A stretch of DNA of 64,000 nucleotides from WS-9 sp036274595 (GTDB lineage Bacteria > Eisenbacteria > RBG-16-71-46 > SZUA-252), in assembly GCA_036274595.1 (NCBI GenBank), contig DASUFL010000043.1, positions 9,568 to 73,567 of the forward strand. The letters are read 5' to 3'. The notes below the pieces were generated by a model. The model worked only from the letters and a program-made list of their open reading frames with translations, searched no databases and was not told the DNA's origin. Each line of letters starts with the position of its first letter. Position 1 is the first letter of the stretch. Shown piece by piece: positions 36,454 through 44,941 of this stretch. Made by a program: the position numbers and the translations under genes.

Positions 36454-38652
36454 ATGCACGCTTCCGTTCGGCAAGGATTGCCCCCGCGCCCGGTCCGGGT
36501 CATGCACGTCGTGGACGCGCTCGTGCTCGCCGGCATGGAGTACGGCGTGATCAAGATCTCGAACGGAATGCCGGCGGAGATCGAGCCGAGCATTTGCTGC
36601 TTGCGATTCCAGGCGGATGTCACGAAAGCGGTGCTCGATCCGCGGGTCCGGGTCGTCGCCCTCAACCGCCCGACGCGGCGCAACTACAGCCTCATCTACA
36701 CACTCGCCAAGACCTTCCGGGACGAAGGGATCGACATCGTCCATTCGCACAACTGGCAGACCTATCTCTACGCCGTCCTCGGCGCGCGCCTCGCCCGGGT
36801 GCCTGTGGTGATCCACGGCGAGCACGGCCACGACGATCTCGCGCCGTCCGCGCGCCGGCTCTGGATCAAGCGCCGCCTGGCTCCGCTCGTCACGCGGTTC
36901 ATCGCCGTGGCGCGGGGCCTCGAGCGGGAGCTCGAAGAGGTGTGGGGGGTCGCTCCGGAGCGAATCCAGTTCATCCCGAACGGCGTGGACCTGACCAAGT
37001 TCGACCCCAAGAGCGATGGGACGCCCGTGCGCCGTGAGCTCGGGCTGGGCCCGGAGCACGAGGTGGTGACGACGATCGGCGGCCTTCGGCCCGTCAAGGA
37101 CCACCCAACCCTGCTTCGCGCCTTCGCTCGCGTTCACGGGTCCCGCCCGAACGCGAGGCTCCTGGTCGTGGGGGGCGCGTCCGAGGCGAAGTATTACGCG
37201 AATCTCGTGACGCTCGTGGACTCCCTCGGCGTCACGGACCAGGTGATCTGGACCGGAGTCCGGAAGGACGTCGCTCGTCTCCTCGCGGCCACGGACGTCT
37301 ACGTGAACAGCTCCACGTTCGAAGGCATGTCGAACACGATCCTCGAGGCCATGGCGATGGGCGTCGCGGTGGTCGCGACGAACGTCACGGGAAACGCCGA
37401 CCTGGTGCGCGACGGAGGGACCGGCATCCTCACGCCGCCGGCGAATCCCGAGGCGATGGCCGCGAGCATCCGTTCCCTGTTCGAGGATCCCGACCGCCGC
37501 CACGAGCTCGGGGATGCGGCGCGGCGCTTTGTCGAGACGGACCATCGGATGGACGCGATGATCCGTACCTACGCGAATCTCTACCTCGAGACCCACGACC
37601 GTCGCTGGGAGCGCCGCCGATCTTTGCCCCGACAGAACGCCAAGGCGCTCCTCTCCCGCTCGCTCACGGCGCTCGGACTGCCCGTGGTCCAGCGCCGCGT
37701 GGCGCCGCCCGGCCTCGCCATCCTGACCTACCACCGCGTGCTCCCGCTCCACGAGTCGCGCCTGTACGCGCACCAGGGGATGGTCATGCCGCGGGACGAG
37801 TTCGAGTCGCAGATCGGACATCTGGATCGCCACTACCATGTGCTGCCGTTCCCCGAGGCGGTGGAGCGACTGAAGGCGCAGACCCTTCCACCCAAGGCGC
37901 TCACGATCACCTTCGACGATGGGTATCGCGACAATTACGAGCACGCCTGGCCCCTTCTCCGGAAGTACGGCCTTCCCGCGACGTTCTTCCTGGTGACCGA
38001 CCCCATGGACCGTAAGGAGCGGCTCTGGTGGGACGAGGTTGTCGAGGCGGTGTTCCGGATCGGGAGCAACGGGATCTCCGAGGAGTGGCTCGAGCCGCGG
38101 GTGAGAGCGGCCCTCGGCACGGACTTCAAGATGGATCCGCGGCCTGCCGCGGGGCGCATCGTCCGGCTCTTGAACGAGTCCCCTCGCGCCGAGCGTGTGC
38201 GCGCCATCCAGATGCTTCGTGAGTGCACGGGCTGCACGCCCGAGGACCGGGAGCGCCTCATGATGTCCTGGGAGGAAGCGCGCGCAATGCTGGGATCCGG
38301 AATGACCTTCGGATCGCACACCCGCACCCACGCCTTCCTCGACGAGCTCTCGGACGACGAGGTCGCGAGCGAGGTGCGATGGAGCACGGATCGCATCCGG
38401 GCGATGCTCGATCCCGCGTCCCGTTGGCTCGCATATCCGCGACGGCCAGCCATGGCGCACGGCGCCGCCATCCTCGCGCAGGCCGGGATCGAGGCGGCCG
38501 TGAGCACGGATGCCGGACTCAACCCTCCGGGGGCGGACCTCTACACGTTGCGGCGGATCGACGCCGGCTACTTCAGCATGCGGGTCGGGTTCGATCCGGC
38601 CATCCTGGACGCCGAGCTGAGCGGCCTCTACCAGCGGCTGCGCGGGGGCTGA
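36454..38652 (+). CDS. Fused GT4 glycosyltransferase and polysaccharide deacetylase
   Basis: A 732-residue two-domain protein. Residues about 14-390 are a GT-B glycosyltransferase of family 4: HVVDALVLAGMEYG start, GEHGHDD, FIPNGVDLTKFD and the donor-site NSSTFEGMSNTILEAMA; the start resembles the XrtA-linked sugar transferases (TIGR03088 type). Residues about 420-732 are a NodB-type deacetylase: TFDDGYRDN near 486 (catalytic and metal Asp) and GSHTRTH near 620 (metal His pair). The union suggests sugar addition and N-deacetylation during surface polysaccharide assembly. A TAGAAT hexamer at 36374-36379 is a possible -10, without a good -35. Start is the first ATG giving the full GT domain; an upstream extension cannot be excluded. 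Confidence 0.85.
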   Translation: MHASVRQGLPPRPVRVMHVVDALVLAGMEYGVIKISNGMPAEIEPSICCLRFQADVTKAVLDPRVRVVALNRPTRRNYSLIYTLAKTFRDEGIDIVHSHNWQTYLYAVLGARLARVPVVIHGEHGHDDLAPSARRLWIKRRLAPLVTRFIAVARGLERELEEVWGVAPERIQFIPNGVDLTKFDPKSDGTPVRRELGLGPEHEVVTTIGGLRPVKDHPTLLRAFARVHGSRPNARLLVVGGASEAKYYANLVTLVDSLGVTDQVIWTGVRKDVARLLAATDVYVNSSTFEGMSNTILEAMAMGVAVVATNVTGNADLVRDGGTGILTPPANPEAMAASIRSLFEDPDRRHELGDAARRFVETDHRMDAMIRTYANLYLETHDRRWERRRSLPRQNAKALLSRSLTALGLPVVQRRVAPPGLAILTYHRVLPLHESRLYAHQGMVMPRDEFESQIGHLDRHYHVLPFPEAVERLKAQTLPPKALTITFDDGYRDNYEHAWPLLRKYGLPATFFLVTDPMDRKERLWWDEVVEAVFRIGSNGISEEWLEPRVRAALGTDFKMDPRPAAGRIVRLLNESPRAERVRAIQMLRECTGCTPEDRERLMMSWEEARAMLGSGMTFGSHTRTHAFLDELSDDEVASEVRWSTDRIRAMLDPASRWLAYPRRPAMAHGAAILAQAGIEAAVSTDAGLNPPGADLYTLRRIDAGYFSMRVGFDPAILDAELSGLYQRLRGG

Positions 38653-38664
38653 TCCGGGGGTACG

Positions 38665-38856
38665 ATGAAACTGCTGGGCCTTGTCGTGATCGCATTGGGA
38701 GCGATCTATCTGCTCAAGCCAGACATGTTCCGAAGAGGCATCTTGATGAAGACGAGCCTGGCCATGCCGTTTCTGAGCCCTGACGCTTATGGGAAATATG
38801 CTCGGGTCATAGGCGCCGGCTGGGTTCTCCTCGGGGCTTATCTGTACGTTCGATGA
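38665..38856 (+). CDS. Small two-helix membrane protein
   Basis: A 63-residue protein with hydrophobic segments at residues 3-17 and 45-61 flanking a short polar loop (SPDAYGKYAR). It lies 12 nt after the deacetylase fusion gene and is probably co-transcribed. No family recognised with certainty; codon use and the ATG are acceptable, but a gene this short carries some risk of being spurious. Confidence 0.5.
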   Translation: MKLLGLVVIALGAIYLLKPDMFRRGILMKTSLAMPFLSPDAYGKYARVIGAGWVLLGAYLYVR

Positions 38857-38914
38857 ACCTCGACGTGCCGCTCTATGCAATGATCCGCCAAATCAGTAGA
38901 ATGCTCAATCCGTT

Positions 38915-38991
38915 GCGCCCGTAGCTCAGCTGGATAGAGCGTCTGCCTCCGGAGCAGAAGGCCAGGGGTTCGAATCCCTTCGGGCGCACCA
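38915..38991 (+). tRNA. tRNA-Arg (anticodon CCG)
   Basis: 77-nt cloverleaf. Acceptor GCGCCCG (38915-38921) pairs with CGGGCGC (38981-38987), discriminator A, encoded CCA at 38989-38991. Anticodon stem TCTGC/GCAGA holds loop CTCCGGA with CCG at 38949-38951, reading CGG. A TAGAAT at 38897-38902 may be its -10. Confidence 0.95.
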
Positions 38992-39012
38992 TTAAAACTA
39001 CGGCTGAAGAGA

Positions 39013-39051
39013 ACGCCCCACGGAGCCTGGCTCGGTGGGGCGTCTTGTTTT
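39013..39051 (+). terminator. Rho-independent terminator after tRNA-Arg
   Basis: ACGCCCCAC (39013-39021) pairs perfectly with GTGGGGCGT (39035-39043), and the inner GAGC/GCTC adds four more pairs; CTTGTTTT follows. It ends tRNA-Arg transcription and could also serve the converging minus-strand gene on its other side. Confidence 0.85.
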
Positions 39052-39066
39052 CCTCGAAACGCCCGC

Positions 39067-39708
39067 TCAGTGGCCGGTCTTGATCGTGAGCCCCGCGGTG
39101 ATGCAGAGGTCGTTCTGCGTCTTCTCGACGTTGTCGGGGCCGGTCAGGCCGGATGCGGACAACCCCGAGACATGGATCCTGTCCACGAAGACCGCCTTGA
39201 GCCCGAGGCGGTCCGTCAGCCGGCCGTGGAGATCCACACCGGCGATTCCCGTCAGTCTGCCCAGGAAGGTCCCCGTGTCGGTCTCGTGCGCCAAGTCCAA
39301 AAGCCCGGAGTTGAAGTCCGTGTAGCCCACGCCGAGGACCAGGCCGAGGTTGTCGTCTTCCGTGCCCATGAGGCGGAACCGGCCGCGGAGATCCGCGATG
39401 AAGGCCGTGCTTCCGATCTCGAGCGCGGTGGTCCCGCCGACGACCTCCATGCTTCCCGTCCCCGTGGCGAGCACGGCGCCCAGACTCATCCTCGGCGAGA
39501 GGGAATGCTCCACGTCGAGCCCATAGATCGTGTGCGTCTTCATCCGAATGTAGCTGCCTGCGGAGGTCAAGAGGAGCAGGGTGTTGGCTGGGATCATGGC
39601 ACCGACGAACGGCGAGACCTCGCACGTTCCAGCGGAGGCCGTTTGGAGCGGGAGCGCGATCGACGCAGCGAGCAGGAGCGCGACGCGAGACAGGATTCTA
39701 CGATTCAT
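39067..39708 (-). CDS. Outer-membrane beta-barrel-like protein
   Basis: A 213-residue protein with a clear signal peptide (cleavage near TASAG, residue 26). The rest alternates polar and hydrophobic residues in short strands (MSLGAVLATGTGSMEVVGG, ADLRGRFRLMG, NLGLVLGVGYTDF), typical of an 8- to 10-strand outer-membrane barrel of the OmpA/OmpW/porin-like kind. Perfect AAGGAGGG lies 8 nt before the ATG. Ligand or role unknown. Confidence 0.7.
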   Translation of the reverse strand: MNRRILSRVALLLAASIALPLQTASAGTCEVSPFVGAMIPANTLLLLTSAGSYIRMKTHTIYGLDVEHSLSPRMSLGAVLATGTGSMEVVGGTTALEIGSTAFIADLRGRFRLMGTEDDNLGLVLGVGYTDFNSGLLDLAHETDTGTFLGRLTGIAGVDLHGRLTDRLGLKAVFVDRIHVSGLSASGLTGPDNVEKTQNDLCITAGLTIKTGH

Positions 39709-39846
39709 CGGGGGATCCCTCCTTGGCTGACGGTTGGGGCGAAGCGCGCAATCTAACCGAAGGACGTTCCCGATTTCGATAGGGGAATGGCCGGCGCCAC
39801 CATCACGGCGATTCACCCGAACCCGCGCTTCGCGTACCATCCCCGA

Positions 39847-40095
39847 ATGGACGAGCCCACTCCCACGAAGCCGCCCTTCCGCTGGACGGAGCGGCGCGCT
39901 GCGCGCTTCGTCACCATGGTGATCAGCGGCGCGGTGGTGGTCGCGGACATCTATCTGCTGACGGTGGTCCTCTCCGTCGACTCCTCGGTCATGGGCGGGT
40001 GGAAACCCGCCATCATGGTCGGAATCGGAGCGATCTTCCTCTTCGCCATGTACCGCTTCCGACGCCTCCTCCGGCTGTTCCTCCACGAGGAGTAA
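39847..40095 (+). CDS. Small membrane protein with two helices
   Basis: An 82-residue protein with a charged N-terminus and hydrophobic segments at about 24-43 and 52-70, then a basic end (YRFRRLLRLFLHEE). The ATG at 39847 follows TACCAT by six bases, which looks like a -10 of a leaderless transcript; an in-frame ATG at 39787 would add 20 residues. No family recognised. Confidence 0.5.
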   Translation: MDEPTPTKPPFRWTERRAARFVTMVISGAVVVADIYLLTVVLSVDSSVMGGWKPAIMVGIGAIFLFAMYRFRRLLRLFLHEE

Positions 40096-40178
40096 CCGCA
40101 GCCCATCGCGCGCCTTACGACCTCGCAACCTGGCGCGCCTCGGGGCCGGGGCACGGCGATTGCTCTGATCCGGCCACG

Positions 40179-41306
40179 ATGGACTCTCAAACTCCTAAAA
40201 CCTTGCAGCCTGCAATGGACGACCTGGCGGGGAACGAACTGTTTTTTGCCACCCTCCAGGAAATTACCAGTCTGATCAACGGCGGGCGGGCGCAGGAAAC
40301 CATCTTCGAGTCGGTCTTGAGCTGCGCGCTCCAGATGCTGCACGCGCAGGCGGTCTTCCTCATCACCGTCGACGGCGGACGCATCCGGAAGTTCGCGCGG
40401 CGCGTGTCGGTCGACGGTCAGCTCCACGATGTCGAGCGCTACGAGCTGCCGAGCCACGCGGGGATCTCCCGCTGGGTGCTCCTCGAAGGACAGCCGGTGC
40501 ACGTGCCCGACGTCGGCGCGGATCCGCGCTATCACCCGAGCGTCGACTCGCTCCCCGGCCTTCGCACGTCCGCCGTTCTCGCGGCGCCGCTCAAGGTGAG
40601 GGACGCGGTGCTCGGCGTGCTCGTGGCGGTGAACCGGGTCCAGGAGAACATGCCGTTCGACCTCCGGCACCTTCGCATCCTGAGCCTCCTCGCCAACCAG
40701 ACCGCGATCGCGATCGAGAACGGGAAGCTCTTCCGCCGAGCGGAGCAGCTCGCGGTGACCGACGACCTGACGCAGGTCTACAACTACCGATTCCTCAAGA
40801 TGGGGCTCCGCCGCGAGGTGAAGCGCGCGGCGCGGTTCAGCCAGCGCTTCTCGGTGCTCATGATCGACGTCGACAATCTGAAGCGATACAACGACCGGAA
40901 CGGCCATCTGCGCGGAAGCGAGGTGCTTCGCATGATCGCGCAGGTGCTCGTGCGCGAGGCCCGCTCCATCGACCTCGTGGCCAAGTATGGCGGAGACGAG
41001 TTCGTGATCATCCTGCCGCAGACCGAGCGCGAGGGCGCGCGGGTGCTCGCGGACCGGATCAAGATGTCGGTGGAGACCACGGCGTTTCCTCTCGTTCCGC
41101 CCGGCATCATCACCGTGAGCCTCGGGCTCGCGACCTACCCCGACAACGGACTCACCGCGGGGGAGCTCCTCGAGTCGGCGGACATCGCGCTCTACGCGGC
41201 CAAGGAGTCGGGGAAGAACCGCGTCTCGACGGCGGGAATCGAGTCGAGCGGCTCCCTGCGCCGCCGCCGCGATCCGCACGGGCACGGGGCGGCGGAATCG
41301 CTTTGA
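40179..41306 (+). CDS. Diguanylate cyclase with GAF sensor domain
   Basis: A 375-residue soluble protein. A GAF domain (about residues 25-180) may bind a small ligand; a GGDEF domain (about 190-355) makes cyclic di-GMP from two GTP. The active-site loop reads YGGDEF and the product-inhibition I-site RSID lies exactly five residues before it, so both catalysis and feedback inhibition should work. It lies just before the polysaccharide locus, whose synthesis c-di-GMP often controls; that link is inference. Confidence 0.92.
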   Translation: MDSQTPKTLQPAMDDLAGNELFFATLQEITSLINGGRAQETIFESVLSCALQMLHAQAVFLITVDGGRIRKFARRVSVDGQLHDVERYELPSHAGISRWVLLEGQPVHVPDVGADPRYHPSVDSLPGLRTSAVLAAPLKVRDAVLGVLVAVNRVQENMPFDLRHLRILSLLANQTAIAIENGKLFRRAEQLAVTDDLTQVYNYRFLKMGLRREVKRAARFSQRFSVLMIDVDNLKRYNDRNGHLRGSEVLRMIAQVLVREARSIDLVAKYGGDEFVIILPQTEREGARVLADRIKMSVETTAFPLVPPGIITVSLGLATYPDNGLTAGELLESADIALYAAKESGKNRVSTAGIESSGSLRRRRDPHGHGAAESL

Positions 41307-41337
41307 CTCCCCTCCGCACCCAGACTAAGGTTTGCCC

Positions 41338-42003
41338 GTGCCCGCGACGCTCCACGACCCTGCGCTAGTTCTCGGGTCGCTCGCCGCCGTTCTCGTTCTC
41401 GTCTACCTCGCGCGTTTCGTCGCGCGCGCGCTCGACACGCCGCCGGAGGGTCAGCGAAAGGCGCTCCACGCGCTCATCGGAGCCTGGACGCTCTTCGTCA
41501 CGCCCGCGTTCCATCACCTCGCGTGGGCGCTGGTCCCGCCGGTCGTCTTCGGAGTGGTGAACGCTTCGGCCTGGGGCAAGACCCTCATGCCCGATCTCGC
41601 GCGAAGCGCCCACGAGTCGCGGGGACTCTGGACGTTTCCGCTCGCCGTCGTCCTTCTCTACATCCTCTTCTGGGACGCGCCGCCGCGGTCGGCCATACTG
41701 GGCGGGCTCGGCGTGCTCGCGCTCGCGGATCCGATCGCGTCGCTCGTCGGCTCGCGATGGGGCCAGCGGAAGCTCGTCCGGGGTGGAGGGCGCACGCTCG
41801 AAGGCACGCTCGCGTTTCTGGTCGTGGCGTCGATCGTCGCCGGGACGATCGCCGCCGTGACGGGCGCACAGGGCGCGTTCCCCTGGAGAATGGGAGTCGG
41901 ATGCGGAGCGGTCGGTGCCGTCGTGGAAGCGTGGACGCCCGCGGGATGGGACAATCTCACGATCCCGCTCGCGGTCGCGGGGACGTACCACCTGCTGGCG
42001 TGA
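41338..42003 (+). CDS. VTE5/dolichol-kinase-like membrane protein
   Basis: A 221-residue integral membrane protein with six or seven hydrophobic segments, of the SEC59/VTE5 CTP-dependent polyprenol kinase group (COG0170). Typical parts: RKALHALIGAWTL near residue 42, ALADPIASLVGSRWGQRKL and GGGRTLEGTLAFL. Expected to phosphorylate a polyprenol or phytol-like alcohol. GTG start, possibly leaderless behind ACTAAGGTT. Followed at once by a VTE6-like gene, the enzyme for the next step in the plant salvage route. Confidence 0.75.
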   Translation: MPATLHDPALVLGSLAAVLVLVYLARFVARALDTPPEGQRKALHALIGAWTLFVTPAFHHLAWALVPPVVFGVVNASAWGKTLMPDLARSAHESRGLWTFPLAVVLLYILFWDAPPRSAILGGLGVLALADPIASLVGSRWGQRKLVRGGGRTLEGTLAFLVVASIVAGTIAAVTGAQGAFPWRMGVGCGAVGAVVEAWTPAGWDNLTIPLAVAGTYHLLA

Positions 42004-42009
42004 GCTGAC

Positions 42010-42756
42010 GTGCTCGCCCTCACGCCGACCACGATCGCGCTCGGTCTCGCGTGCGCCCTGGCCGGCCTCGTCGCGACCACGGGGCAGGGGACGTGGCGCG
42101 GCGCTCTGGCGGGCCTCGTCGTCGCGTCCCTTGTCATTCTGGGACTCGGCCCGGGCGCGCTCCTTCCGCTCGGGATCTTCGTGCTCGGCTCGGGGGCGCT
42201 GACGCGCGCAGGCCGCGCCCGCAAGGAGGCCGCGGGCGCCGCGGAAGCGCATCGCGGCCGGCGGGGCATCGCGAACGTCGCGGCCAAGCTGGGATTGCCT
42301 GCGCTCCTCGGAGCCGTGGCGCTCCTCGTCGATTCGGCGTCGGGCGCCGCGGAGCTGCTTCGCGTCATGTACTCCGCGGCGCTCGCCGCCGCGTTTGCGG
42401 ACACGGCGGCCACCGAGGTGGGGCCGGTCGCGGGGGGGCCGGTGTGGGCGCTCCGGGGCCTCGAGCCGGTCCGGGTGGAGCACGGAACGCCGGGGGGTGT
42501 GAGCCTGGCTGGGATCGGAACATCGATCGGCGCCGCGGCGCTCGTGGGATGGTCCGCGAGCCGGGCGCAGCTGATCCCGGCGGCGCTCTGGCCGCTCGCG
42601 GCGGCGTCAGGGATCGTCGCGACCTGGATGGAGAGCGCGCTCGCGCCGACGCCGCTCGGGCGCTCGCTCGAGCATCACGGCCGAAACGCGTGTCTCTCCG
42701 CCGTGGCGGTCGCGCTCGGCGGATTCGCCTGGATCGTGGTGGGAGGGCATCGGTGA
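42010..42756 (+). CDS. DUF92/VTE6-like membrane protein
   Basis: A 248-residue integral membrane protein of the DUF92 (TIGR00297) family. Signature parts: AFADTAATEVGP, EHGTPGGVSLAG and WMESALAP. In plants the VTE6 member phosphorylates phytyl phosphate to the diphosphate. Starting 6 nt after the VTE5-like gene, it probably completes a two-step phosphorylation of a prenyl alcohol. The stop overlaps wecB by GTGA. Confidence 0.8.
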   Translation: MLALTPTTIALGLACALAGLVATTGQGTWRGALAGLVVASLVILGLGPGALLPLGIFVLGSGALTRAGRARKEAAGAAEAHRGRRGIANVAAKLGLPALLGAVALLVDSASGAAELLRVMYSAALAAAFADTAATEVGPVAGGPVWALRGLEPVRVEHGTPGGVSLAGIGTSIGAAALVGWSASRAQLIPAALWPLAAASGIVATWMESALAPTPLGRSLEHHGRNACLSAVAVALGGFAWIVVGGHR

Positions 42757-43883
42757 TCGAGATCGTGTGCGTGGTGGGCGCGCGCCCCAACTTCATGAAG
42801 ATGGCGCCCATCCTGGACGCGCTCCGCGCGTATCCGGACATCAAGCCCTTCCTCGTCCACACGGGCCAGCACTACGACGAGGAGATGTCGCGCGTCTTCT
42901 TCGTGGAGCTGGGGCTCCCTCGTCCCGACCGCGATCTCGAAGTGGGGAGCGATTCCCACGGACGCCAGACCGGAAAGATCATGATGGCGTTCGACACCCT
43001 GCTCGACGGCCGCTCGACGCGCATGGTGGTCGTGGTGGGGGACGTGAATTCGACCGTCGCATGCAGCCTCGTCGCGGTGAAGCGCGGGATCCCGGTCGCT
43101 CACGTCGAGGCCGGCCTCCGGAGCCGCGACCGCACCATGCCCGAGGAGATCAACCGCCTCGTCACCGACGCGATCTCGGACCTCCTCTTCGCCACCTCGC
43201 CCGACGCCATCGACAACCTGCGCGCCGAGGGGGTGCCCGACTCCAAGATCCACCTCGTCGGGAATCCGATGATCGACTCCATCCACCGCCATCGCGACGC
43301 GGCGCGCGCGCGAAACGTCCCGAAGCGGTTCGGTCTCGCGCCGCGGCGGTACGGTCTCGTCACGCTCCATCGTCCGAGCAATGTCGACGACCCGGGAACC
43401 CTCGCCGGCATCCTCGAGAGCCTTCAGGCCCTGGCCAAGCGCGTTCCGATCCTGTTCCCGGTGCACCCCCGAACGAGGGAGCGCATCCGGTCCCTCGGAT
43501 TCGAGCCAGGGCCCGGCCTCGACCTGAAGGAACCCCTGGGGTATCTGGACTTCCTCGGACTGATGGATCAGGCTACGTTTGTCCTCACGGACAGTGGGGG
43601 GATCCAGGAGGAGACGGCCGCGCTCGGTGTTCCGTGCCTCACGCTCCGAGCCAACACCGAGCGGCCCATCACCTTGACCGAGGGGACGAATCGCCTCCTC
43701 GGGACCGACCCCCGCGCCATCGTTCCGGCCGCCACGGCGCTTCTGGACGGAGATGCACCCGCCCCGAGGTGCCCGGCGCTCTGGGATGGCCATGCCGGGC
43801 AACGGATCGCGAAGGTGCTTGCCGATCATGTGGAACGGGGCGCCCCGGTGGACAGTGGAAAGGGCGTCCAAGTTGACACGTAA
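42753..43883 (+). CDS. wecB: UDP-N-acetylglucosamine 2-epimerase
   Basis: Interconverts UDP-GlcNAc and UDP-ManNAc. The 376 residues show the family layout: VGARPNFMKMAPI start, HTGQHYDEEMS, HVEAGLRS, GNPMIDS, TLHRPSNVD and TDSGGIQEE. It provides a nucleotide sugar for the polysaccharide operon that begins 30 nt later behind its own promoter. GTG start. Confidence 0.95.
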   Translation: MIEIVCVVGARPNFMKMAPILDALRAYPDIKPFLVHTGQHYDEEMSRVFFVELGLPRPDRDLEVGSDSHGRQTGKIMMAFDTLLDGRSTRMVVVVGDVNSTVACSLVAVKRGIPVAHVEAGLRSRDRTMPEEINRLVTDAISDLLFATSPDAIDNLRAEGVPDSKIHLVGNPMIDSIHRHRDAARARNVPKRFGLAPRRYGLVTLHRPSNVDDPGTLAGILESLQALAKRVPILFPVHPRTRERIRSLGFEPGPGLDLKEPLGYLDFLGLMDQATFVLTDSGGIQEETAALGVPCLTLRANTERPITLTEGTNRLLGTDPRAIVPAATALLDGDAPAPRCPALWDGHAGQRIAKVLADHVERGAPVDSGKGVQVDT

Positions 43884-43902
43884 CCGTAGCTCTTGCTACG
43901 AT
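43873..43902 (+). promoter_or_regulatory. Promoter of the exopolysaccharide operon, with dyad
   Basis: Perfect -35 TTGACA (43873-43878) and -10 TACGAT (43897-43902) with an 18-bp spacer. A perfect 6-bp inverted repeat, CGTAGC-TCTT-GCTACG (43885-43900), fills the spacer and runs into the -10, a good place for a repressor. The -35 is inside the end of wecB. Predicted start is only a few bases before the ATG at 43914, so the message may be nearly leaderless, though AAGGA at 43904-43908 could be a Shine-Dalgarno if transcription starts earlier. Confidence 0.6.
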
Positions 43903-43913
43903 TAAGGACTTTC

Positions 43914-44936
43914 ATGAACGTACCGACGCAGCTTCGAGGTCGCCCGAAACGGGCACGGAAGGGCCCGCTTCCCTTGGCGTCCGCGCTGTTGGCCGTCCTG
44001 CTCTTGGTTTCCGTCCCCGCGGTCGTCCTGGCGCAGCGCAGCGACACGCCGCCTCCCGGTGATCGGAACTACAAGATCGGCGTCGGAGATCTTCTCAAGA
44101 TCGAGGTGGTCGGACGTCCGGACCTCTCCGGGCAGATGGAGGTCGGGATCGACGGGCGTATCACGCTGCCCGTGGTTGGAGCTGTCAAGGCGGCCGATCG
44201 CACCACCGCCGAGCTGTCGAACGATCTATCGCGTCGCATCTCGCTGGTTCAGCGCGTCGCGCCCGAGGTCATCGTTTCCGTCCTCGAGTACCGGAGCCGG
44301 AAGGTGTTCGTGCTCGGCTCGGTCCTGATCCCGGGAACCTATTCGATCGGCGCTTCGACCATGAGTGTGTGGGATGCGATCGCAGAGGCTGGAGGGCCGA
44401 CGGAAGACGCCAACTTGAGCGCCGTCGAGGTCATTCCGGGGGACGCTTCCGGCGGTTCGCAGGTCCGGACGGTGGACGTGGCCGCCGCGATTCGCGACGG
44501 CAAGCTCGATGACCTCGAGCCGGTGCGGCCGGGCGATACGGTCCGCGTGCCGAGGGGCGGAGGATCCGCGGCAGGCGTGGGCAACATCGTCTATATCTTC
44601 GGCGCCGTGGGGGCGCAGGGCCCGCATCCGTTCGACCCGGGGATGGGCCTCGTACAGGCGCTCATCCGGAGCACGCCAACCGCGGATGCGAATTTCTCCA
44701 AGATCGAGATCGTTCGGAATTCGGGTCCTCGGATCATGCGTATGCAGATCGACCTGAAGCAGTACTTGGGTCACGCGTCCCTGACCGGCAATCCGGAGCT
44801 TCAGGCGGGTGACACGATCTTCGTGCCGCGGCAGGGGCGCGGCATTGCGGGGGTCGGCTGGCTAGGCCTCCTCGGAGTGGTGGGAACCGTGCTCGGACTC
44901 TACGTAGCCTTCGCCAATCTGGACAACAACAACTGA
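43914..44936 (+). CDS. Polysaccharide export protein (Wza-like, SLBB)
   Basis: Outer-membrane/periplasmic channel component for exopolysaccharide export; 340 residues. Signal peptide without a lipobox Cys (cleavage near VLAQR, residue 37), Poly_export domain (YKIGVGDLLKIEVVG), two SLBB domains (KVFVLGSVLIPGTY and VYIFGAVGAQGPHPF) and a C-terminal hydrophobic segment (LGLLGVVGTVLGLYVAF). First gene of the operon. Confidence 0.9.
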   Translation: MNVPTQLRGRPKRARKGPLPLASALLAVLLLVSVPAVVLAQRSDTPPPGDRNYKIGVGDLLKIEVVGRPDLSGQMEVGIDGRITLPVVGAVKAADRTTAELSNDLSRRISLVQRVAPEVIVSVLEYRSRKVFVLGSVLIPGTYSIGASTMSVWDAIAEAGGPTEDANLSAVEVIPGDASGGSQVRTVDVAAAIRDGKLDDLEPVRPGDTVRVPRGGGSAAGVGNIVYIFGAVGAQGPHPFDPGMGLVQALIRSTPTADANFSKIEIVRNSGPRIMRMQIDLKQYLGHASLTGNPELQAGDTIFVPRQGRGIAGVGWLGLLGVVGTVLGLYVAFANLDNNN

Positions 44937-44941
44937 GACCC

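Noticed and set aside
36373..38880. An 835-codon minus-strand open frame opposite the GT4-deacetylase fusion
   Set aside because: Low-complexity Arg/His/Asp-rich translation without domains, in antisense to a well-supported gene.
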